From: Mycolicibacterium sp. TUM20985
Lineage (GTDB): Bacteria; Actinomycetota; Actinomycetes; Mycobacteriales; Mycobacteriaceae
DNA: 64,000 bases
Assembly: GCF_030295745.1 (NCBI RefSeq)
Contig: NZ_AP027291.1
Coordinates: forward strand, 2,852,001-2,916,000
Direction: 5' to 3'
Both the position numbers and the translations under genes were made by a program. Under the pieces are notes generated by a model that saw only the letters and a list, made by a program, of their open reading frames with translations, made no database searches and had not been told where the DNA came from. Shown here one piece after another: positions 1 to 8,646 of this stretch (positions within the stretch are counted from its first letter, which is position 1; every line of letters begins with the position of its first letter).

Positions 1-2
1 AC

Positions 3-800
3 CTCGATCGAGTGCTTCCCGCCTCTGGCGCCCACGGAGGTTGGGCAAAACGGCGTTTCGAGGTCCTTGCGGACAAGACGAAACAGCATCTAGCCATGGT
101 GTTTCACCGGTTTCTCACGGGTGAGAGTGGCGCTCCGAGGATCTCCATCCGCGTCAACGGCGACAAAGTGCATGCATGGGACCCGTTCGTCCGACACGAA
201 CCAGGCACCCAGCAGCTGACCAACCAGCAGTTCGAGCTAGAGAGCGCCACGGGCGTTGGGGCGGTGGAATTACGTCGTTACATTCTCCCCGGCAAGAAAA
301 CGTTCAGCACCCTCAGTGCATTCGACGAAGCCGCGGGACCTCTGAATTGGAACAGACAGCAAGGTCTCTACATCTACCGCGAGAATCGGCTGGTGCAGTG
401 GGGCAGTTGGGCAGGCACCCGCGGCATTGACGAGCACACCAAGCTGGCACGCGCGAGCCTTGACTTCGATAGCAACCTCGACGAAGTCTTCAACATCAAC
501 GTCGCGAAGATGCGGGTATCTGTACCCGCGCAGCTCAAGCAGATGCTTGACCGTCCGGTCAGCGAGCTGTGCATCCTCGCCGATCGGGTTTACCGACGGC
601 AAGACGCCGACGTCGGCGATGACGCTAACGACGACGTGGTTGACCGTGATGAGAAAGCGCCGGTTAGCGGCGCGTTATCGGAGGTCGGCTTGGCTCTGAA
701 GTCGGCGGCGATTCAGTCTGGCGAATACGACGGGTTCCGGAGCGTTATGAGGGTCATGAATGAGCAGCACCCCGAGCTGGCTCGAGGACTAGGCTTTTAG
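3..800 (+). CDS. C-terminal part of a probable GHKL-type ATPase (5' end outside the window)
   Basis: The reading frame is open to the left edge, so only the last ~265 residues are visible. The fragment contains a segment of the sort found after the Bergerat fold in HSP90/MORC-like ATPases (QGLYIYRENRLVQWGSW, then a span rich in VSVPAQLKQML). This type of protein is known from bacterial modification/defence clusters together with cytosine methyltransferases and Vsr nucleases, which is exactly what follows here. The nucleotide-binding motifs themselves are not in the window. Its stop overlaps the stop of the convergent methyltransferase gene by a few bases. The family call is inference from the fragment plus context. 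Confidence 0.5.
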   Translation, partial: LDRVLPASGAHGGWAKRRFEVLADKTKQHLAMVFHRFLTGESGAPRISIRVNGDKVHAWDPFVRHEPGTQQLTNQQFELESATGVGAVELRRYILPGKKTFSTLSAFDEAAGPLNWNRQQGLYIYRENRLVQWGSWAGTRGIDEHTKLARASLDFDSNLDEVFNINVAKMRVSVPAQLKQMLDRPVSELCILADRVYRRQDADVGDDANDDVVDRDEKAPVSGALSEVGLALKSAAIQSGEYDGFRSVMRVMNEQHPELARGLGF

Positions 801-2743
801 GGCTGCGCAGCCACACACCACCGATTCAGCGGACACTCACCGCACTTAGGCATGTCCACCAGGCAAGTCTCGGCCGCCAAAGCAATCAGCGCTAGGTGTG
901 CAGACCGGGAGTGGTCCCCCAGCCCGATCATGCCGGCCACCGCGATCCGACCGTCCGTGTGCACGTTCCTCTTGTCGGCGTCACTACCTCGGAACCGGCT
1001 GGCAACGCGGAGAACACCCTTCGTGATCAGTACAGGCTCCTCGGTCTCTTTTCCGTCCGCCGTGGTGGGCAACGCCAGTTCCACTAAGTCGCAGAGAGCC
1101 GCCGGCAAGGCGGACAGAGCAGCCCGGTCGATGCTCGGCTGCCAAAGCGCAGTCGGGGCGATGGCCATCTGTTCAGCCAGCTGGCGCACGGCCGACATAC
1201 GCTGCCCTCGACCAATCCCCGACATTAGCTCGTCCAGCAAATCGATTGCTGCCTTCATTGGGGGGTTACTAGCGGACACGTCAGCCTGGGCCGTGTCAAT
1301 TACTTTCCATACCGCGCTCACGACCGTGGCGCTAGCGCGGTCAAGCAATATCTCACCCAGGACGAACTTCCACCTGCTTTTGGTCTTTAACCAGGGCATC
1401 GGGCCGATGGTGGGCTGTTCGCAGAACCAACTAGCCAACGTCGCCGAGACGTGTCGGGTCGATTTCCTTTCCTTCACTTTCAAATCCAACGACGACCGCA
1501 CTGCTTCGCCGACCACCTGCCCAATAAGTGGCGGTACCGCGTTACCAATCTGCTTGAAAGCTACCGAGGGCGGACCGGCGAACCGGAAATCGTCAGGAAA
1601 CGTTTGGATCCGAGCGGCTTCCCGCACAGTCAGCGTTCGCGGCTGTCGCGGATGGATGTACCAATAGCCGTCCTTGGCGATGTGGGCGGTAATAGTTCGC
1701 GACAAATCATTCTCGTCGAGCTTTTTGTATTTGTCATCGAAAATGTCCTTGCGATATCGCTGGAATTCTGGTGCAAGATCGGTGTACTTGGTTTTGTGCG
1801 TCATCGACTCGAAAGCCGCCCGGTCATCCTCACGCACCGGCCTAGTAATGTGGTCGAACAATCGCTCGGCGTCTGCTTCCGCCACCCGGCGTCGTAACCA
1901 CCGTTGATATCCGGTTCGGGGTCCGCGGTAGTCGGCCCACCCGAACGCGCCGCCCTCTGGACGCCACCCCCCCTCTACCGGGGGCATATCCCCGATTGCG
2001 TTCCAAAGAGTGACCCGTTGAGGTGACTCGTCCGGCCAACTGAAAGCGACTCCGCCCCTAAGCGCGACCAACAACAGGCGCTGCCGCATCTGAGGCACGC
2101 CGTAACGCCATGTGTCAATCACGCGCGCCGATACCGAGTACCCGATCTGCTCCAGCTCCTCAGTCATGCTGCGCAGAATGAACATCTCGCGATCTAGCGC
2201 CATATCCGGGACGTTCTCCATGACCACTGCCTCAGGGCGGGCCAATTGGACCACTTCCAAGAATGACCGCCACAGGTCGCGTCGCTCGTCATTCGGATCG
2301 GCGGTCCCCGCCAAGACACGGGACCGGATCTTGGAACGGCCAGCTCGCGAAAACGGCTGGCAAGGTGGGCCGCCTGCAACCAGGTTCACATTATTGCGCT
2401 TCAACAGTTTGGCGACGCGCTTTATCGTCGCCGGATCCGCCAAATCCTCCTCCAGCGACATTCCAGGGAAGTGATGCCGGTGGGTCTGCACAGCAAAGTC
2501 GTAGTGATCGACTCCCAAAACCACGCCGAAACCGGCGTCCTCAAGTCCCAGACTCATCCCGCCAGCACCGCTAAATAGATCAGCCGCCAGCTGAACACCC
2601 CGTAAGCGCATGTCGGTGCACAAGGCAGCCAGGTCCTTCTCCGTGCCGACGTGTCCCACGTGCGCCGGTAGCTCGAGGAACGGTCCGCGGATCTGCTTCA
2701 CCGCGTAGTTCCGCGTCGATGTCGAAGCAGATTCCAAACTCAT
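797..2743 (-). CDS. DNA (cytosine-5)-methyltransferase with a C-terminal HhH-GPD-like Fe-S domain
   Basis: 648 residues, ATG start. Residues 50-420 form a C5-methyltransferase: motif I DLFSGAGG (55-62), catalytic PCQ (127-129), ENV (176-178), QMRQR (218-222) and the C-terminal GNAVPP (400-405). The protein then continues for ~200 residues that look like a HhH-GPD DNA glycosylase: EILLDRASATVV (464-475), GIGRGQR (509-515) and a cysteine cluster C627-X6-C634-X2-C637-X5-C643, identical in spacing to the endonuclease III 4Fe-4S loop. The glycosylase catalytic Asp and Lys positions are not recognisable, so this part may bind DNA rather than cut bases. It is divergent from vsr with 22 bp between starts. 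Such a fusion is unusual; the MTase call is firm, the glycosylase-like call is by eye. Confidence 0.93.
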   Translation of the reverse strand: MSLESASTSTRNYAVKQIRGPFLELPAHVGHVGTEKDLAALCTDMRLRGVQLAADLFSGAGGMSLGLEDAGFGVVLGVDHYDFAVQTHRHHFPGMSLEEDLADPATIKRVAKLLKRNNVNLVAGGPPCQPFSRAGRSKIRSRVLAGTADPNDERRDLWRSFLEVVQLARPEAVVMENVPDMALDREMFILRSMTEELEQIGYSVSARVIDTWRYGVPQMRQRLLLVALRGGVAFSWPDESPQRVTLWNAIGDMPPVEGGWRPEGGAFGWADYRGPRTGYQRWLRRRVAEADAERLFDHITRPVREDDRAAFESMTHKTKYTDLAPEFQRYRKDIFDDKYKKLDENDLSRTITAHIAKDGYWYIHPRQPRTLTVREAARIQTFPDDFRFAGPPSVAFKQIGNAVPPLIGQVVGEAVRSSLDLKVKERKSTRHVSATLASWFCEQPTIGPMPWLKTKSRWKFVLGEILLDRASATVVSAVWKVIDTAQADVSASNPPMKAAIDLLDELMSGIGRGQRMSAVRQLAEQMAIAPTALWQPSIDRAALSALPAALCDLVELALPTTADGKETEEPVLITKGVLRVASRFRGSDADKRNVHTDGRIAVAGMIGLGDHSRSAHLALIALAAETCLVDMPKCGECPLNRWCVAAQP

Positions 2744-2765
2744 GCCGCAAGACTAAGGTAGGGCT

Positions 2766-3260
2766 GTGACGCTTCATCGAGGCTCGCCGCCCATCCAGGA
2801 AGCCTCGCTGTTGATGACGGTCGAAGAACCCGCGCCACCGGCCGCGAACCCGCTGGATCCGCCGACAGAGCAAGTTCGACGACGGATGCAGTCGCAGAAG
2901 ACAACCGGCACAAGGATCGAGCTCCAAGTACGGCGAGGCCTTCATTCCCGTGGCTACCGATATCGCGTCGACCGGCGTCTCTTACCTGATCACCCATTCC
3001 GGGGTGACATCGTGTGGGCGACGCGCCGACTTGCGGTGTTCCTCGACGGCTGCTTCTGGCATGGATGCCCGGTCCATGGAACTGCCCCTAAATCCAACGC
3101 TGAATGGTGGAGGACGAAGCTTGCGGGCAACCGCGATAGAGATCGACGGACCGATGCGATTCTTGAACGGCGCGGCTGGACAGTAATCAGGTTCTGGGAA
3201 CATGAAAATCCGGACGAAATCGTTGAATCGATTATCGACCGACTGAAAAGACGCCCGTAG
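2766..3260 (+). CDS. vsr: Very short patch repair (Vsr) endonuclease
   Basis: Up to 164 residues from GTG 2766; an in-frame ATG at 2814 is an alternative. It carries the Vsr core: RGDIVWATRRLAVFLDGCFW with the metal-binding Asp, the HGCPVH zinc ligands, and the end motif DRRTDAILERRGWTVIRFWE. Vsr proteins nick the T of T:G mismatches that arise by deamination of 5-methylcytosine, so it is the natural partner of the two flanking cytosine methyltransferases. It is transcribed divergently from the first methyltransferase and convergently with the second. Length is typical for the family. Confidence 0.93.
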   Translation: MTLHRGSPPIQEASLLMTVEEPAPPAANPLDPPTEQVRRRMQSQKTTGTRIELQVRRGLHSRGYRYRVDRRLLPDHPFRGDIVWATRRLAVFLDGCFWHGCPVHGTAPKSNAEWWRTKLAGNRDRDRRTDAILERRGWTVIRFWEHENPDEIVESIIDRLKRRP

Positions 3261-3413
3261 GTCCCCCGCTGAGACTGCCTAGCTCGGCATAGTTCGGAGA
3301 TCGCGAGTGACCACCTGCGCATGCCGGTTGCGCAACAACTCTGACCCGCTGTCGCAGAGATGAGACGCCCGCTGCTCACTCTGAGACACGCGAGCCCAGA
3401 GGAACTACGGGCA

Positions 3414-4442
3414 TCAATGCGATTTGACCAACGCTTGACCGATCTTCCTCGCCATCAACGGTGGCACGGCGTTGCCAACCTGCCTTCCCCGCGAAGTTAA
3501 TGAGCCGCTGAAGCGAAACCCAGAGGGGAACGTTTGGATTAGTGCCGCTTCGCGCAGGCTTATCGCACGATCCTGCTCGGGGTGACCAAACCGGCCGTTC
3601 GAGTAGGACAGACAGCGAGTCGTTAGTCCAGAAGCGGGTCGATCCCACCACATCCGTCCGTACGCGTCAGTGTGACCACCGTGAACGAGGTGACAGTCAG
3701 ACAGCAAATTCCTGTCCCAGTCTCGTCTATCGCCTCCCTCCGGTGTGTTGCGGATACGCTCCTTATTGACCTCCGATAACCGCATAGCGGCATGATCGGG
3801 GTCGCGATCATCTACCCCACCGTCGGGGAGCGGACGTAGATGGCCAATGGCTTTCCTCACCGTGCACGGGGGACGCTTCGTCACCGCGTGGGTCGGACGA
3901 GGCAGCACCGGCATACCGATGCGGGAGGCGACGATTACAAGTCGACGCCGCTCTTGCGGAACCCCGTAGTCGAGCGCTCTGAGCACATCAAGTTGGGTCA
4001 CGTAGCCAGCCTTCGCCAGGGCCCGCAAAAACTCGCCAAGTGGCCCGTTACTGCTGGCGGCTTGTAGGCCTGGAACGTTCTCGACTACCACCAGCTCTGG
4101 CCGCAACGCCGCAACAAATCTCTGAAATTGCTGCAACAAAGTTATTCTGGGGTCCAGCGATGACCGAAACTTATTCTGACGCGAAAAGGGCTGACACGGC
4201 GCGCAACCTGAGAACAATCTCACGCCATTGTGCGTTGTAAGGACCTCAACTTCCTCAATGGAAACCTCCCTAATGTCACGGTTCAGAACTGCGACTCCAG
4301 GAAAATTTCGCCTGAAAGAATTGGCGCTGTCGGCATCGTGATCGATCGCACCACTGATTTTCAGTCCAGCATCGCTGAAGCCCTTGCTCGTACCGCCACA
4401 CCCGGAGAAGAAATCGAATACCGATACTTCGTCGGGCCTCAC
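3414..4442 (-). CDS. Second DNA (cytosine-5)-methyltransferase
   Basis: 342 residues, a normal single-domain C5-methyltransferase length. Motif I is DFFSGCGGTSKGF (10-22), the catalytic loop is PCQPFSRQ (82-89, Cys83), followed by ENVPG (121-125), QERRR (163-167) and the terminal QVGNAVPPLM. It begins with GTG, which overlaps the TGA of the upstream ATPase gene (GTGA, 4439-4442), so the two are translationally coupled. Target specificity cannot be read from the sequence. Together with the first methyltransferase it suggests either two specificities or one enzyme per strand of an asymmetric site. Confidence 0.92.
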   Translation of the reverse strand: MRPDEVSVFDFFSGCGGTSKGFSDAGLKISGAIDHDADSANSFRRNFPGVAVLNRDIREVSIEEVEVLTTHNGVRLFSGCAPCQPFSRQNKFRSSLDPRITLLQQFQRFVAALRPELVVVENVPGLQAASSNGPLGEFLRALAKAGYVTQLDVLRALDYGVPQERRRLVIVASRIGMPVLPRPTHAVTKRPPCTVRKAIGHLRPLPDGGVDDRDPDHAAMRLSEVNKERIRNTPEGGDRRDWDRNLLSDCHLVHGGHTDAYGRMWWDRPASGLTTRCLSYSNGRFGHPEQDRAISLREAALIQTFPSGFRFSGSLTSRGRQVGNAVPPLMARKIGQALVKSH

Positions 4443-6253
4443 AACTTGACACTCTCGACGAAGCCTTGGACTATCCCAGCTATTAAAGAAACCGTTTCAT
4501 CACTTGCCGAGAGCTTACTGATTTCGGCCTGCTGAAAGACAAATATCTCGTCACCCGACGCCGGCCTCCCGAGTTCTTGAGTGGCAATTTCCAGCCATGC
4601 ACCCTTTACTTTCCGCTCTTCGTCATGCAGGGTTTTCTGTTCGAGACGTGAATCCCGACTGCGAAGCAAAAACTCCTCAGGCGTGTCGACTGGTAGGAAG
4701 TTCACGAACATCCGGCGCCAGTCCAGAACTGCGCGTAACGACTCTCGGCGATGACCAGCACTCTCCTCCTCACTCGAGCCGTATGGAAGCTTAGGTTCGT
4801 TGCCGTTCAAGGAAGCAACCACGACCTCTTCTAAGTGATCTGGCGCGACGTTTCCGGATGCGACAGGTTCATCCGTTTTTTGGTCACCATCCAGCAGGAG
4901 CAAGAGTCCACCCCTCTCGTCATGCGCCCACATCGGCACATAGTGGCTCCATAGCGTCTCAGCCCCGCCAGGTATGAACTTGACGTCTACCGAGTCCGCT
5001 ATGGGCAACCCTTTGATGGCGAACCGTACCAGCGCGGCGGCGAGGCGGTCCTCAACCACTACCGTGGGACGGTCGTACGACGCTCCCACTGCTTCGAACG
5101 CTGCGTGAGGTGCAACGCCCTGCGAGGGCATGTCTACCCTGCCGTCATCTGCCCGTATTGACAGCACCTTTATTGCGTTGACCGGCAGCGTCCGAACCAT
5201 TTCAGGCGCATGGGTAGCCAGAACTATTTGATGGTGGTGCCGCTTCGCGACATTCGATAAGAAATTGATCACTTCACGTTGCGCCGAGGGATGAAGCGAA
5301 ACCTCCGGTTCGTCAAATAAAATGAGTGACTTAGGTTCAGCGGCGAGAACTGAGCACACCAACATCACCGCCGCATATTCTCCGCTCCCCGCAAAAGCTT
5401 CCGAGTACTGAATACCCGCCGCTTTCATCAAAACAGTCCAACCGCCCTGTCGCCCAAAATACCGATGATGAATAACTCGAATTGACTCGTATTTCCGGCC
5501 CAGAATTGCTTGGATCGCAACTAGCTCTTCTTCGCCAACGGAATGAATTGGCTTTATTATCCGTTCGGCCCCGTACCAGACGTCGCTGCGCTTTTGTTCC
5601 GATATCGCCCCAGCCAGACGAGTTGATCGTTTTCGTATTGCAGACTTTCGCAAACGTAACGCTTGCATAAAAGTCAGCGCTCCGGGTCGATTGATTTCCG
5701 AATGATAGAAAGCCCAGTCAAATGCCGAGAGCTGCGAACGGAAGTCGAGATAAAGAACTTCTTTGTCGAGAGTGTTCCATCGCGTTTTCGACCCGTCCTT
5801 CGGCTGGGCCCCGCTGAAATGGTACTTGTCCATGTTGTCGGGTGCGCTTGTAAGGGGGCGGCTTGGCTCAAATAGGTCAGGATCGATTTCATTCTTCGAG
5901 CGTGAACTTCTCCGGCGGCCTATACGGGTCTTAACAACCTCAACCAGGCCACGGGCAGTATCGGAGTATCTTCCGTAAATAAAGCGATGGCGAGCATCTG
6001 GGGCAATGGCATCCATCGCGGTACCAAACCAATAATTTCCTAGATCATTTCCCGTCGGACTGCCCTGCAGCGCACGCAAGATCGCAGTCTTGTTACAACC
6101 ATTTGGGCCGACAATAGCGGTCAGCGGATGACTGAACTCGATCCTCAAACCCGTGACCAGATTCTTGAAAACGGGAAAACGTATGTAGTGAATGGCGGGT
6201 TCGAAAACACCCTTGCTCCACATGCGTGAAAGCTGATCGTGAAGCTCGTCCAA
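4439..6253 (-). CDS. OLD-family ATP-dependent endonuclease-like protein (AAA ATPase plus TOPRIM-like domain)
   Basis: 604 residues from a TTG at 6253 (ATG at 6223 is an alternative). The N-terminus has a P-loop GPNGCNKTA (49-57) that departs from the usual GPNGSGKS/T form, an SGE signature-like segment near 290, Walker B LILFDEPE (310-317) and the switch His in LATHAPE (345-351). A TOPRIM-like C-terminal part follows, with VVVEDR (Glu401) and LLLLDGDQ (Asp455/Asp457). This is the layout of OLD nucleases such as the GajA component of Gabija, but no UvrD-like GajB partner lies next to it. It is coupled to the downstream methyltransferase gene by a 4-base overlap. It probably supplies the restriction or sensing function of the island. 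Confidence 0.8.
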   Translation of the reverse strand: MDELHDQLSRMWSKGVFEPAIHYIRFPVFKNLVTGLRIEFSHPLTAIVGPNGCNKTAILRALQGSPTGNDLGNYWFGTAMDAIAPDARHRFIYGRYSDTARGLVEVVKTRIGRRRSSRSKNEIDPDLFEPSRPLTSAPDNMDKYHFSGAQPKDGSKTRWNTLDKEVLYLDFRSQLSAFDWAFYHSEINRPGALTFMQALRLRKSAIRKRSTRLAGAISEQKRSDVWYGAERIIKPIHSVGEEELVAIQAILGRKYESIRVIHHRYFGRQGGWTVLMKAAGIQYSEAFAGSGEYAAVMLVCSVLAAEPKSLILFDEPEVSLHPSAQREVINFLSNVAKRHHHQIVLATHAPEMVRTLPVNAIKVLSIRADDGRVDMPSQGVAPHAAFEAVGASYDRPTVVVEDRLAAALVRFAIKGLPIADSVDVKFIPGGAETLWSHYVPMWAHDERGGLLLLLDGDQKTDEPVASGNVAPDHLEEVVVASLNGNEPKLPYGSSEEESAGHRRESLRAVLDWRRMFVNFLPVDTPEEFLLRSRDSRLEQKTLHDEERKVKGAWLEIATQELGRPASGDEIFVFQQAEISKLSASDETVSLIAGIVQGFVESVKL

Positions 6254-6375
6254 GGCCCCCCCAAGCTAGTACCTGCAGGAAACTTAGCAAGGTTCACCTG
6301 TCATCGGGACTAACGTTCGGCGCGCGTCCGGTCGAAAATCCCCAGCTCCCAAACCGTGGCGGGCCTAGCGAGCTG

Positions 6376-7203
6376 TCATCTACAACGGACGAGTAATGCC
6401 ACGACCCCCTGACCGGGAACTGGAGCGACTCGGGCTACTCGGATCTCAGGCGGCAGACCCTGCACGTCCGGGTCGTAGCTGTGCGGGTCGAGCGCGGCCG
6501 CCGTCGACCAATCTGCCGATGACACCGGTTCACGACCGAACACCCCCTTGAACGCAGCTTCCTCGTTTCGACGTCTGTCGGCCTCCGACTCGGCGTGTCC
6601 CGGCGGCCCCTGCTTGAAGTCGACCGCTTGAATGGCGCCGTCGTTCGATGGGTCTCCTTCACCCTCGAACCGGATCCCTTGCAGTTCCCCGGCATTCTCA
6701 GTGAGCTGGTCGCCGACCAGACGATCGGTCTGCACCAGACGCTCGGCATGCCAGCGGATGTATTCTGCGTGCTCCATCGCCGCCCGGTGACGTACAACAG
6801 CGGTATCTGGATCGAAGTCGCGAGCGTCGATGACCGAAAGGTTCTCGGCCACGGTGAACCCATCCCTCTCGGCGTCGTCAATGGCATCCAGGGCCGCTCG
6901 CTGCGCCGCACGCACGTCACCGGCACCTCGTTCGGCGATCTCGGCAGCGGCCGCTTGCATTGCGCTCTGCTGTCTCACCACCGCGAGGTCAGTCGTAACC
7001 CGTTGCACCGCTGCGTCCTTAGCGGTCCCCACCCACTCAGTGCCACCGGGCGCGGCGACGTTCGCCCGATGCCGGTCGAATGCGTCCTCGGATTCCGAGG
7101 CGGATTCACGCCACCGTGCCGCCGCGTCGCTGAGGTGGGCGCTCTGCCAGCTCTGAAGCTGCGACTTTGTCGGCGAGGGTGACGCCACGGCAGCAGGATT
7201 CAC
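6376..7203 (-). pseudogene. 3'-truncated type VII secretion-associated protein (N-terminal ~268 residues preserved)
   Basis: GTG start, overlapping the TGA of the EspC-like gene upstream (GTGA, 7200-7203). The protein is Ala/Glu/Asp-rich and largely helical, as expected of the N-terminal half of large mycobacterial T7SS substrates encoded just after a small EspC-like partner. From memory of that family, the segment ending ..PVPGQGVV normally continues for several hundred residues. Here it stops after the unrelated tail ALLVRCR. The break falls at about 6398, immediately next to the defence island. I infer that the island replaced the 3' end of this gene. Whether the short product is still made or secreted is unknown. 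Confidence 0.6.
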
Positions 7204-7481
7204 ATGGACTCCGCGAGGCGTCCCCTTGCGTCGGCGTCTGCCGTGTCATATGCGTCGGCGCTCGTGAGCATGTCGGCCGCGACAGCCTTCACCCGCTGCG
7301 CTTGGCGCCTTCGGACACTGACCACGGCACCGTTCAATGCCGCCACACCTGCATGGCTGGGTTGACTTCCCACGTCCGATCCCTGGTCGCCGCGCCCGGC
7401 GAGATCGGAAGCGAGGGCGACGCTGCTACCTGCGCCCTGCCTCAAACCCGCGGCGTCAACCGACAACGGCATCTCGTCCAC
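7200..7481 (-). CDS. EspC-like small type VII secretion target protein
   Basis: 93 residues from GTG 7481, or 90 from ATG 7472. It is a small, Ala/Gly/Ser-rich helical protein starting DEMPLSVDAAGLR and ending with a helix containing YDTADADARGRL, the Y-x-x-x-D/E type secretion signal of ESX substrates. It resembles the ~100-residue mycobacterial T7SS target family (DUF2580, EspC-like), which is usually encoded directly upstream of a larger co-secreted partner. That is the arrangement here, with the downstream gene coupled by a 4-base overlap and truncated by the neighbouring island. Confidence 0.7.
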   Translation of the reverse strand: MDEMPLSVDAAGLRQGAGSSVALASDLAGRGDQGSDVGSQPSHAGVAALNGAVVSVRRRQAQRVKAVAADMLTSADAYDTADADARGRLAESM

Positions 7482-7542
7482 CCCCTAGATTCTGCCGCAC
7501 GCCAAGCACGGACTTGCGCACCATTACCTCGAGCCCCACCCC

Positions 7543-7998
7543 TCACCCCCGCAACCGCGCATTGATCGTCGCCAACACGCTCCAGCCGATCAGCGTGCCC
7601 AGCGCGATCGAGAAGATCGCCGCGACCGCCGTGCCCAACGTGTAGATGTCACCTTCTCCTGCCACCGCCTCACCGAGCGTCTTGAAGCTCAACGCCCCGG
7701 GGACCAACGCCCAGAACGCCGCGAGCATCATCACGATCGCCGGCGGCGAGGTCTTGATCCGCGCCTCGAGCATCGCGAACGGCACCACCAGGAACGCCCC
7801 GACCGCACCGGAATGCGTTGCGTTGAGGAACATTCCACCCACCTTCTGCCCGATCAGTGCCACCCCGACCGCGAGCACCAGCCATAGGAACGAGCCCATC
7901 GGCGCCGACAGATAGAAGTAGAGCCCAATCGCGATCACCACGATGGCCACGTACAGCGACCAGCCACCCATCTGCGCCGACGGCTGCTGCGGCACCAG
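7543..7998 (-). pseudogene. Duplicated C-terminal fragment of a ThrE-like exporter
   Basis: The last ~150 residues of this reading frame, from PQQPSAQMGGWSLYVA to the stop, match the C-terminus of the complete ThrE-like gene at 11062-12333 at roughly 85% by eye, including AVGVALIGQKVGG-type and LVPGALSF segments. Homology begins abruptly at about 7998. Upstream of that point the frame reads into unrelated sequence that belongs to the opposite-strand MPT64-like gene. It has several membrane segments but lacks the N-terminal cytoplasmic domain and half of the transporter core, so it is unlikely to be functional. It is a remnant of a segmental duplication around the kinase locus. Confidence 0.8.
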
Positions 7999-8032
7999 AC
8001 TCGCGTCTCGACTGCGGCAAGTAGCGCCGTAG

Positions 8033-8635
8033 GCCTGCGACGAGCTCGGCGGCCGGACCGGCCCCGACCAGGTCTGCACCGTGCACACCGAGACCGCCGA
8101 CTACACGATCGACATGAGCTTCCCGGTCGCCTATCCCGACCAATCCGCACTGGCCTCCGTCCTTAGGCGCCAGCGGGACCAATTCGTCCAGACGCTCAGC
8201 GAGCTCCCCGCCCGCGACGTCCCCAAGGCGCTCGACATCAAGTCGACGACGTACGCGGCGGGTCCAGCGGGTACCGGCACCGAGAGCCTGGTGCTCGAGG
8301 AGTACGTCAACGTCGGCGGGGCTCACCCGGAGACCTACTACGACGCGCTCAACTTCGACATTGCCAAGAAGGCGCCTATCACCTTCGAGACGCTGTTCAA
8401 GCCGGGCACCGACCCGGTCGCGGTGCTCGACCCCATCGTCGAGGAAGAGTTGCGGAACCGCCTGCAGGGCGCGCCCGTCGACGCCAACCCCATCGGTGCG
8501 CAGATGTACCAGAACTTCGCCCTCACCGACGACGCGGTGATCTTCTTCATCGGCCCTGGCCAGTGGACGATCGAAGCCGCTGGCGCGCAACAGGTCTCGG
8601 TGCCGCGTAGCGCGCTCGCGTCGATCCTGGCCTAG
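8033..8635 (+). pseudogene. MPT64-like secreted antigen gene lacking its signal peptide
   Basis: From ACDELGG (8033) onward the translation follows the mature part of mycobacterial MPT64 and related DUF3298 proteins: paired Cys near the N-terminus, a YPDQ motif, a GGTHP-like GGAHPETYYDAL segment, NFALTDD.VIFF and a terminal VPRSALASILA. A stop codon (8030-8032) precedes it in frame, and the first possible start (GTG 8081) lies inside the mature domain. No export signal can be read in any frame just upstream. The lost 5' end coincides with the junction to the ThrE fragment at about 8000. It is therefore a 5'-truncated gene, or one whose true start has been removed by the same rearrangement. 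Confidence 0.75.
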
Positions 8636-8646
8636 CTGCCAGCAAT

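Noticed and set aside
4439..6253. Gabija defence system
   Set aside because: The OLD-like protein resembles GajA, but no UvrD-like GajB gene is adjacent; the neighbours are methyltransferases.
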